Below, piece after piece: positions 9,422-17,244 of a stretch of DNA of 64,000 nt. This stretch comes from Hyphomicrobium sp. Its GTDB lineage: Bacteria > Pseudomonadota > Alphaproteobacteria > Rhizobiales > Hyphomicrobiaceae. A program made the translations under genes and the position numbers. The stretch lies in the NCBI RefSeq assembly GCF_019744875.1, contig NZ_JAIETU010000005.1, positions 248,001 to 312,000 on the forward strand. Direction: 5' to 3'. The notes beneath the pieces are model-generated. The model had not been told where the DNA came from and did not search any database. It saw only the letters and a list, made by a program, of their open reading frames with translations. The first letter of the stretch is position 1, and each line of letters begins with the position of its first letter.

Positions 9422-10525
9422 ATGAAAATCGACGGAACGGCGTATCGGACGATCTGGCTCGGAGACGACGGCGCGTCCGTCGTCATCATCGATCAGACGC
9501 GGCTGCCCCATCGCCTCGAAACCGTCACGCTGCGCACCGCCGACGATGCCGCGCGCGCCATTCTCACCATGCAGGTACGCGGCGCGCCGCTGATCGGCGC
9601 TACGGCGGCTTACGGATTGGCGCTGGCATTGCAGGCGGACGCGTCCGATGGCGCGCTCGCACACGCCATCGACCACCTCGCGCGCCAGCGGCCGACGGCC
9701 GTCAACCTGAAGTGGGCGCTGGAGGAGGTCCGCCGTCACGTGCAGCCCTTGCCGACCGCCGCGCGCGCGGCCGCAGCCTTCGCCAAGGCGCATGCGATTG
9801 CCGAGGATGATGTCGAGACGTGCCGCAACATCGGCGTTCATGGCGCAGCGCTCGTTCAAGCCATCGCCGAAAAGAAGCGTCCCGGCGAACCGGTCAACAT
9901 CCTTACGCATTGCAACGCGGGCTGGCTCGCCTGCGTCGACTGGGGCACCGCAACGTCGCCGATCTACCACGCGCATGACGCGGGCGTGCCCGTGCATGTC
10001 TGGGTCGACGAAACGCGCCCCCGCAACCAGGGCGCCGCGCTGACGGCCTACGAGCTTGGACGCCACGGCGTGCCCCACACCTTGATCGTCGACAATGCCG
10101 GCGGGCATCTGATGCAGCACGGTGAGGTCGATCTGTGCATCGTCGGCACCGACCGCGTCGCCGCCAACGGAGACGTCGCCAACAAGATCGGCACCTACCT
10201 TAAGGCGCTCGCAGCCCACGACAACGGCGTGCCGTTCTATGTGGCGCTGCCGTTCTCCACCATCGATTGGACGCTCGACCACGGACGCGACATCCCCATC
10301 GAGGAGCGCGGTGCCGACGAGGTTCTCGTCATGCAGGGCCGCCTCGCGGACGGCTCCGTCGTGCCGGTCGAGATCGCAGCACCCGGCTCGCCTGCCGCCA
10401 ATCCCGCCTTCGACGTCACGCCCGCCCGTCTCGTCACCGGCTTCATCACCGAGCGCGGCATCGCCGCCGCAAGCCGCGACGGCCTGTACAGCCTCTACCC
10501 CGAACGCCGCGAGACCGCAGCATGA
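9422..10525 (+). CDS. mtnA: S-methyl-5-thioribose-1-phosphate isomerase
   Basis: [55 protein letters not shown]. Confidence 0.93.
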   Translation: MKIDGTAYRTIWLGDDGASVVIIDQTRLPHRLETVTLRTADDAARAILTMQVRGAPLIGATAAYGLALALQADASDGALAHAIDHLARQRPTAVNLKWALEEVRRHVQPLPTAARAAAAFAKAHAIAEDDVETCRNIGVHGAALVQAIAEKKRPGEPVNILTHCNAGWLACVDWGTATSPIYHAHDAGVPVHVWVDETRPRNQGAALTAYELGRHGVPHTLIVDNAGGHLMQHGEVDLCIVGTDRVAANGDVANKIGTYLKALAAHDNGVPFYVALPFSTIDWTLDHGRDIPIEERGADEVLVMQGRLADGSVVPVEIAAPGSPAANPAFDVTPARLVTGFITERGIAAASRDGLYSLYPERRETAA

Positions 10526-11223
10526 GCAAGTCCGGAAAATCGAAACGCGAAAAGAATCCGGACGAGATCCGGCGTCCGGGCGAAACCCGCCTGCGTCGCG
10601 AGATCATCGATACGGCGCTGGCCATGAGCCGCAGCGGCTTGTCGCCGGGGCGCTCCGGCAACGTGTCGGCGCGCACCGAGGGCGGCATGCTGATCACCCC
10701 GACCGGCCTCGCCTATGAGGATATCGGGCCGAAGGATATCGTGTTCGTGGCGTCCGACGGCTCAGTTCCGGGACGCCAGAAGAAGCCGTCGAGCGAGTGG
10801 GCCTTTCACCTGTCGGCTTACGCGGCCCGCCCCGACATGGGCGCGGCCGTCCACACCCATTCCCTGCACGCGGTCGTGCTGTCGTGTGCCGGCAAGCCGA
10901 TCCCGTCGTTCCACTACATGGTTGCCGTCGCGGGCGGAACCGACATTCCGGTCGTGCCCTACGCGACCTTCGGCAGCCCGGAGCTTGCGGCCAACGTCGC
11001 AGCAGGACTCGCACAGCGCCGCGCGTGCCTGATGGCGCACCATGGCGCAATCGCGCTCGGCGAAACGCTGTCACGCGCGTTGGAGCTGGCCCACGAGGTC
11101 GAGGTGCTGGCCGAGCAATACTACAAGGTGTTGACGCTCGGCGCGCCACGGCTGTTGGACGACGACGAGATGGCGGTCGTGCTCGAGCGGTTCAAATCCT
11201 ACGGCCAGAACGCACAGTCTTAG
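10522..11223 (+). CDS. Class II aldolase/adducin family protein (fuculose-phosphate aldolase-like; candidate methylthioribulose-1-phosphate aldolase)
   Basis: [10 protein letters not shown]...[16 protein letters not shown]...[25 protein letters not shown]...[10 protein letters not shown]; start overlaps mtnA stop (ATGA). Confidence 0.85.
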   Translation: MSKSGKSKREKNPDEIRRPGETRLRREIIDTALAMSRSGLSPGRSGNVSARTEGGMLITPTGLAYEDIGPKDIVFVASDGSVPGRQKKPSSEWAFHLSAYAARPDMGAAVHTHSLHAVVLSCAGKPIPSFHYMVAVAGGTDIPVVPYATFGSPELAANVAAGLAQRRACLMAHHGAIALGETLSRALELAHEVEVLAEQYYKVLTLGAPRLLDDDEMAVVLERFKSYGQNAQS

Positions 11224-11259
11224 GGGGGCGTCCAGTCGTAGATCACGCCAGGTCTGAGG

Positions 11260-11661
11260 CTACTCTGCGGGCAGCAGCGCGTTCAGCATGTGATGCATGT
11301 TCTCGCGGCCGAAGTAGCCGTTGATGCGTCCGATCTCGATCCGGTTGTGGACGAGCACGAGGGTCGGCACCATTGTCACCGGGCTGGAAAGCTCGAAGCT
11401 CCCGGCCTGGGCATCGTTGACATCGATGAAGCGCAGCGGCGCGGTCTTGCCGGCGCGCGAGGCGGCGTAGGTCGGCTCCACGTCGCGGCGGAACACGGGA
11501 CAATAGTTGCAGCCCGGAGCTTCGAACGCGAGCAGCTCATAGCCAGTGTCGGGCGCGCTGTCGCGATCCGGCGCGGCGCGGCTTGCGGCGGGCGTTAGCA
11601 CGGCGAGCAGTCCCAATACGAGACAACGGGACAGGCCGGAGAAGGGATGTGTGCGGGTCAT
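11260..11661 (-). CDS. Thioredoxin-like (SoxS-type) secreted protein
   Basis: Signal-like N-terminus; ELLAFEAPGCNYCPVFRRDVEP; MVPTLVLVHNRIEIGRINGYFG. Confidence 0.75.
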   Translation of the reverse strand: MTRTHPFSGLSRCLVLGLLAVLTPAASRAAPDRDSAPDTGYELLAFEAPGCNYCPVFRRDVEPTYAASRAGKTAPLRFIDVNDAQAGSFELSSPVTMVPTLVLVHNRIEIGRINGYFGRENMHHMLNALLPAE

Positions 11662-11916
11662 GCCGCTTGGGCTGCATGTTCGATGCCATCGTCATGCGGG
11701 GTCGCGCGGCGCGCCGGACGCCAAATGTTTCACGGTAAACGTACGTGTGCGACCCCGTTGCCGCGCCAGACTTTTTTGCAAGGCAGCATGTGAATAACGC
11801 CCGCTGGAAAATCCCTAAGGGTTCGGCAAGGTGGAACTGCAGGCGCGGTTCGATGTTAGGGTTTACAACCGAGACTGACCTCTTTCCCACGATACGACAC
11901 GCGACGGTGCACCCTG

Positions 11917-12279
11917 GTGAACATCTCAGATTTCACGACTCCGCTTTCTTATCTGATGTCCGGTTGGGCGTTCATATTGGCCCTCGCCGCAGTCTATGTG
12001 GCGCGGTCGCTCTGGATCGCTCGCCGCGAATGGTCCGAGTGCGCGACCGACACCAAGATGCTTTACCTGATGGTCGCGCCTCCGCTCACGCTCGCGGTCG
12101 ACGTGCTGCAGGCTACAGACCGTCTCTTCTGGCGACGCGCCGTCCGCAAGGCGGGCTCGCGATCGCACGCGTCGTATCGCGGCCATCAGTGGGATGCGCA
12201 GCGTGCGCGCGGTCAGGCAGCGTCGTCGCGTGCCTCCGCGCACGTCTCGGCCAAGCACGCATTGCGCACAAACGGCTGA
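11917..12279 (+). CDS. Hypothetical protein with N-terminal TM segment
   Basis: MNISDFTTPLSYLMSGWAFILALAAVYVARSLW...; no recognised domain. Confidence 0.35.
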   Translation: MNISDFTTPLSYLMSGWAFILALAAVYVARSLWIARREWSECATDTKMLYLMVAPPLTLAVDVLQATDRLFWRRAVRKAGSRSHASYRGHQWDAQRARGQAASSRASAHVSAKHALRTNG

Positions 12280-12360
12280 GCGCACACGCCGCCGCAGTCA
12301 CCGAATCAACGCCTACGCATTGTGCCGCCGACTACGGTGCGGATGCGCGGTATCGAGGCG

Positions 12361-12837
12361 TCAGCCGCGCCGCGCGGCTTCGATAGCTGCGACATCGATC
12401 TTGCGCATGGTCATCATCGCCGCGAACGCGCGCTTGGCTTCCGCACCGCCCGCGGCCATGGCGTCGGTCAGCACGCGCGGCGTGATCTGCCAGTTGATGC
12501 CCCACTTGTCCTTGCACCAGCCGCAAGCGCTTTCCTGGCCGCCGTTGCCGACGATGGCGTTCCAGTAGCGGTCGGTCTCTTCCTGGTTGTCGGTTGCGAT
12601 CTGGAACGAGAACGCTTCGCTGTGCTTGAACGCAGGCCCGCCGTTGAGGCCGATACAGGGGACGCCCGCGACTGTGAAGTCGACCGTCAGCACGTCGCCT
12701 TCCTTGCCCGAAGGGTAGTCGCCCGGCGCGCGGTGCACGGCCGTGACACGGCTGTCCGGGAACACCTCCGCGTAGAAGCGGGCCGCGGCTTCGGCGTCCT
12801 TGTCGTACCAGATGCAGATGGTGTTCTTCGCGATCAT
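12361..12837 (-). CDS. VOC family protein (PhnB-like / 3-demethylubiquinone-9 3-methyltransferase family)
   Basis: NTICIWYDKDAEAAARFYAEVFPDSRV...FKHSEAFSFQIATDNQEETDRYWNAIVGNGGQESACGWCKDKWGINWQITP. Confidence 0.88.
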   Translation of the reverse strand: MIAKNTICIWYDKDAEAAARFYAEVFPDSRVTAVHRAPGDYPSGKEGDVLTVDFTVAGVPCIGLNGGPAFKHSEAFSFQIATDNQEETDRYWNAIVGNGGQESACGWCKDKWGINWQITPRVLTDAMAAGGAEAKRAFAAMMTMRKIDVAAIEAARRG

Positions 12838-13133
12838 CTCCGGTCCTCTCGCTTTGGATCTTCGATCCCAGGTGTGGGTGCCTTGAAGACGATCCAACGT
12901 TCGCCGAACCGACACCGCTCCGCAAGCAAACGCGAAATTTCACGCGCTCGCTGAATCATATCGACAATTCGGGAGATCAGTCTCGGCCCGGCAGAGGTAG
13001 CTCCTCTTCGCGCCGTGGCCAGACCGCTAACTTACGGTTGCATACGCCGCATGGGGATGATTACACTTCTCCCGCAAGGCTTTCTGGGTACTGAAAAGCG
13101 CTACAGGCCAGTGTTTTCCGATCGGCAGGCGGC

Positions 13134-14291
13134 TTGGGGGGACCAATGCGCTATTCTGCAGTCGCGAAGCTTGTTCTAACGACATTCTTGGCAATTGCAG
13201 CTTGGGTGAACCAATCCCCCGGCAGGGAGGCGACTGGCATTAGCGCCCCGCCAGCGCGGACCGTTCGGGTGAAGTCTGAGGGCTATGTCGTAGCCCAACG
13301 ATACCAACAGCAGTATCAATGGCAACAACAGCAGCAAAGGCAACAACAGCAGCAGCAGCTTCAACAGCAGCGCCTTCAACAACAGCAGCTCCAGCAGGAG
13401 CGGCTACGCCAGCAACAACTCCAACAGCAACGAATGCAGCAGCAGCAACAGGCGATGCGTCAGCGTCTGGAGCAGCAGCGCATCCAGATGCAGCGCCTGC
13501 AACAACAACGCATGCAGCAAATGCAGGCCCAACGTCAGCGTCTGCTGGATAGACAGGCCCAACAGCAAGGCCAGGCTCAGCATCGGCAGCAAGATCAACT
13601 TCGCCGTAAGCAGCAACAAGACGACACAAAGCGGACGAAGAATGCGGCCTCAAAAGGGACCGATCTTGCCGTGTTGACGGCCACAGTCGTTCCCGCTCGA
13701 CTACAGGGACGCCTCACTTCACTCTCTGAGCGATTGCCCAATCTCAAGACTGACGCCCAACACCGCAAACATCTTCAACGCGCAGGTAAGCTTGGTACAG
13801 CGGCGCCTGGGTCCGGTGGAGGCGGTAACAACTCCGGAGGGAGCGGTGGCACCCCACCGGAAAAGCGGCTCAAGGACGAGTTCGGGAAGCACGCGGGCAA
13901 GAACGGTGGAGATAGCGCGAGGCCAACAATCAGGCTCAATGCCTCGACTCGCATCGCTATCGCACGCTTTGCAGTAACGGCCGAGAAAGGAGCGAGTACG
14001 AACTTCCGCTCGGCATCTCTATTGAAGGACCATTTCAAAAAGCATGGAGCGGAGTTTGACGCAAGAACGCCTGCTCACTACCGCCGCTTGGCAGATAAAT
14101 TTCTTACCGGATCCATCGGGCCCGACACTGTAGAAAAAAAAAGAAGCAGTGACGGCGACACTGTCCGTTACAATAGCAAAACGAACGAATTTGGCGTAGT
14201 ATCTCAAGATGGAATAATAAGGACATATTTTAAACTCGATAAAACAAAACACAAGCACAATACGAATATGGATTATTTTAATGCGCAATGA
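13134..14291 (+). CDS. Sec-signal Q-rich protein with C-terminal polymorphic-toxin-like (BECR/CdiA-CT tRNase-like) domain
   Basis: Signal peptide, about 100 residues dominated by Gln, G/S-rich linker, then LLKDHFKKHGAEFDARTPAHYRRLADKFL...RSSDGDTVRYNSKTNEFGVVSQDGIIRTYFKLD...NMDYFNAQ. Confidence 0.7.
   Translation: MGGPMRYSAVAKLVLTTFLAIAAWVNQSPGREATGISAPPARTVRVKSEGYVVAQRYQQQYQWQQQQQRQQQQQQLQQQRLQQQQLQQERLRQQQLQQQRMQQQQQAMRQRLEQQRIQMQRLQQQRMQQMQAQRQRLLDRQAQQQGQAQHRQQDQLRRKQQQDDTKRTKNAASKGTDLAVLTATVVPARLQGRLTSLSERLPNLKTDAQHRKHLQRAGKLGTAAPGSGGGGNNSGGSGGTPPEKRLKDEFGKHAGKNGGDSARPTIRLNASTRIAIARFAVTAEKGASTNFRSASLLKDHFKKHGAEFDARTPAHYRRLADKFLTGSIGPDTVEKKRSSDGDTVRYNSKTNEFGVVSQDGIIRTYFKLDKTKHKHNTNMDYFNAQ
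13300..13625 (+). repeat. CAG/CAA-rich (Gln-coding) low-complexity tract
   Basis: Dense runs of caacag/cagcag codons (e.g. QQQQQRQQQQQQLQQQRLQQQQLQQ). Confidence 0.85.
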
Positions 14292-14547
14292 AAATCAATT
14301 TCTTTGTCCCGTTTGCGGTTATCCGCACCTTTTAGAGCCGCCTTACAATCGAAGCGGTGGTGCGTCGTACGAAATTTGTCCGAGCTGCGGCACTGAATTT
14401 GGTTTTGACGACATTGCGAAGTCTTTTGATGAACTAAGAGCAAATTGGGTGGCGGCAGGATGTCACTGGTGGTCATCGGCACAGAAGCCGCCATCTGACT
14501 GGAGCCCCGATCAACAACTAGCAAACCTGGATAAGAACGCGCAATAA
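14281..14547 (+). CDS. Cys-rich small protein, probable cognate immunity protein
   Basis: FLCPVCGYPHLLEPPYNRSGGASYEICPSCGTEFGFDDIAKSFDELRANWVAAGCHWW; start lies inside the 3' end of the toxin-like ORF (11-nt overlap). Confidence 0.65.
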   Translation: MRNENQFLCPVCGYPHLLEPPYNRSGGASYEICPSCGTEFGFDDIAKSFDELRANWVAAGCHWWSSAQKPPSDWSPDQQLANLDKNAQ

Positions 14548-14571
14548 AATCCACGGCTGAGGTGATCCAGA

Positions 14572-17208
14572 ATGGTCAAGGTTGACAGGTTTTTTGCAAG
14601 CACCGTTCAGCCGTACGTCAGCCGGACTGCTTCGGCGCATGGTAGCTGGGTTCAAAGGCTCAGCCACTTCATGCTGCACATATTACTGTTAGCGATGATA
14701 GCTGCTACATCCGCTCAAGCTCAAACCGCCCGAGAGCTATTTCAACAACAACGCCAAATGCAAAGGCAGGAGAGGTTCAACCGACTTCAGGAGCAGCGAA
14801 GGCAAACGCTTCACGGGCATGAATTCGGTGCAGGCTCAGATGGCGTGCGTATGTCCCCGGCAAGCGGTACCCGTTGCCAGCCAGCCATCAAGATTCGCCT
14901 TCAGACCAATAAGCAAAGCTTCTTTGCCAACAATCAGCGAGAGCTTGTTGCGCTGTGGTCGCAGATTGTCGGTTACATCCAACAAGCCTGTCCTGAGGTG
15001 CAAGACATCGAGATCCAGGGTGTGGGTCAGACTATAACTGTCTACAGCGGTCGCGCTTCTGCCGCGCAGGGTTGGACCATATCGCATGACCGCACACCGC
15101 TTCAGATCGCGATCGAGGATCTTGAGAAGCAGCGCGCCACATTTGAAAACACTCAATCGCTCGATGCAGTACTCAAGAAGCATGAAAGAGCGTTTGGAGG
15201 CGGTGATACGCCGGATGCGCGAGCCTTGAAGGCTAAAATTGATGAGCGAAAATTTGCGCTCGCCGATGAGAAGCTGTCGAGTTTCGCGGCTGAAGTCGAG
15301 AAAGTGCCGGAGACGATAGAGGGATACAATTCCTTAGAGAGACTTGGCTCCAAGCTCTATCAATCTTTGTACTTCAGCGCTCGGGACAAGATTACAAAGC
15401 TCGAGGAGATCAGGGAGAGCCGTAGGCGCGCTATCGGCATCAAATTACTTGAGGATTTTCGGGGGACCCTCGCAACTGCTCCCAAAGGTTGGCGCGATGC
15501 GGCTGCCACCGTCGACTTGGCGAACAGGCTTCAGGGCACCTGGGGCTCCAAGATCGCGGAACTCGGCCCACTCGTTTCACAGACCATTGCCGACGTCAAA
15601 GCGCAGGTTCAAGCGGAATCGCCGACTTTCTTGCACACCATCCAAAACTACACAGTGGACTGGGATAGTCTCTCGAAGTTGCGCAATGATCTAACAAAGG
15701 TAAGGCAAGACGCAAAGACGGTAGATGCACTCTCCGCTTACGTTGCACCGCTCGAAGAGCGTCAAAAAATGATTCTCGCTGAACTCCAACAGATCCATCT
15801 CGCTGAAGTCGAGCAAGTTGGCAGCGAGATCGGTGATCTCGAAGCAATCATCGGCTATGCCGATACGCTAGCCGGTAAGTTTACCGCCGCGGGCGATACT
15901 CATGCGGCCGGGAACCTGAAGGAAGCAATTGCGCGCCGGGTGAATGAACTTGTTGGTGCGGGTTACGCTCAGTTCGAGGGCGAGATCGAGCAGCTCCCTG
16001 TTACGATGGAAAGCCGGGCGGAACTGCTGGAAGCCGCTAGTGACTACGAGGAGTTGGAGGTCGAGGTTCCGGCGTTTGGTCGATACCGGGAGCTGGCACA
16101 GTTGAAAGCCGAAGAAATAGGCGAAGGTTTTTGCCGGGATTCTGCCAAGCAGTTCGGCTCCGATGAGCATCTCAGGAAGACGATCCTCATCTCGGAAGAA
16201 GCAATCCCGATGGGGAGGTTCGTTTGCGATATCGCCGCTGTTGGGAACTCACTCGTCAAAGATGACTCGACGTGGACTTGGATCACCGGACTGATCAAAA
16301 GTGAAGTAGGCGTTACGTTTGAGCATAGAGATGGCGAGCGAACTTACGTCGCGTTGGCGCCATCGAGCGATTCAAAGCACCAGGGTGCCCTATTGGGCTC
16401 GTCTAGCCAGCCCGAAGGCTCAAGCTCTCGGTCGCTGACCGAGGCCGAATGGCTCGATTTCGCACGCGATATGGTTCGCCCTCCCTCCACTGGCTTGCCG
16501 GATGGGGAAGGCCGCACGGATTGCGATAACCACGCAGCCGACCGCCAAGATCCCAAGAAGCTCGGCGCAGGCACCGAGTTCGACTCCGAAAAGCTCGATT
16601 TTCGAATGCTCGAGCGGGGATTGGAGGCTTGCATCGCCGCCGTAGAGCAGCGACCGGATGATCCCCGCCAGAAATACCAACTCGGCCGACTTCTATGGAC
16701 GGCTGGGGATCACGAGCAAGCTGCGCCATTCGTCTCGGGATCCGCGGACGCGGGCTATCCTGCCGCTCTCAATCTGAGGGCAACAATGCTTCTCACGAGC
16801 GGCACCGACAAAGATGCATTTATCGATGCCTACCTTTTATATATGCAGGCTGCCAACGAGGGATACCAACCGGCCGCAGTAGCGGCACGCGAGCTTAATC
16901 CAGATGGCATTGAAATTTACAAGGAACTGCCCCCCCCAACGGAAGCAGATGTCCTGAGCACGCTGCCGGGCGAGACTTGCACGGAAGTGTTCGGGGTTCG
17001 GAGCTGCGTTCGCTTCACAGGTGCGACAGTGAAGGATTGCATTCAAATGTCCGCAACCGACTTCTCGTGCACGTGGCGGCCACACGCTGACTGCGGGACA
17101 TCAGCGAATGACTTTGCCAACGCCTTGTTCAAGATGGCCTGCTCTCAGACTGAAGATGCTTTCAGCACCTTCCGAAAGCTAGCTTCGGGCTGGCAGAAGC
17201 TTGACTGA
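14572..17208 (+). CDS. Large secreted protein of unknown function, C-terminal Sel1/TPR-like segment
   Basis: Hydrophobic signal LLLAMIAATSAQA; Q/R-rich segment LFQQQRQMQRQERFNRLQEQRRQ; helical middle; KYQLGRLLWTAGDHEQAAPFVSGSADAGYPAALNL Sel1/TPR-like. Confidence 0.6.
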   Translation: MVKVDRFFASTVQPYVSRTASAHGSWVQRLSHFMLHILLLAMIAATSAQAQTARELFQQQRQMQRQERFNRLQEQRRQTLHGHEFGAGSDGVRMSPASGTRCQPAIKIRLQTNKQSFFANNQRELVALWSQIVGYIQQACPEVQDIEIQGVGQTITVYSGRASAAQGWTISHDRTPLQIAIEDLEKQRATFENTQSLDAVLKKHERAFGGGDTPDARALKAKIDERKFALADEKLSSFAAEVEKVPETIEGYNSLERLGSKLYQSLYFSARDKITKLEEIRESRRRAIGIKLLEDFRGTLATAPKGWRDAAATVDLANRLQGTWGSKIAELGPLVSQTIADVKAQVQAESPTFLHTIQNYTVDWDSLSKLRNDLTKVRQDAKTVDALSAYVAPLEERQKMILAELQQIHLAEVEQVGSEIGDLEAIIGYADTLAGKFTAAGDTHAAGNLKEAIARRVNELVGAGYAQFEGEIEQLPVTMESRAELLEAASDYEELEVEVPAFGRYRELAQLKAEEIGEGFCRDSAKQFGSDEHLRKTILISEEAIPMGRFVCDIAAVGNSLVKDDSTWTWITGLIKSEVGVTFEHRDGERTYVALAPSSDSKHQGALLGSSSQPEGSSSRSLTEAEWLDFARDMVRPPSTGLPDGEGRTDCDNHAADRQDPKKLGAGTEFDSEKLDFRMLERGLEACIAAVEQRPDDPRQKYQLGRLLWTAGDHEQAAPFVSGSADAGYPAALNLRATMLLTSGTDKDAFIDAYLLYMQAANEGYQPAAVAARELNPDGIEIYKELPPPTEADVLSTLPGETCTEVFGVRSCVRFTGATVKDCIQMSATDFSCTWRPHADCGTSANDFANALFKMACSQTEDAFSTFRKLASGWQKLD

Positions 17209-17244
17209 TAGTCATAGTCGCGGGGTACCGCGTAGGGGGAGCCC

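Noticed and set aside
12950-13130. attL-like duplicate of the tRNA-Ala 3' end
   Set aside because: Read through the region and found no match to tggtggagccaagcgggatcgaacc.
13319-13619. Ala/Thr-rich, Leu-rich and Ala/Val-rich ORFs in the CAG/CAA tract
   Set aside because: These are alternate-frame translations of the Gln-coding repeat, not independent genes.
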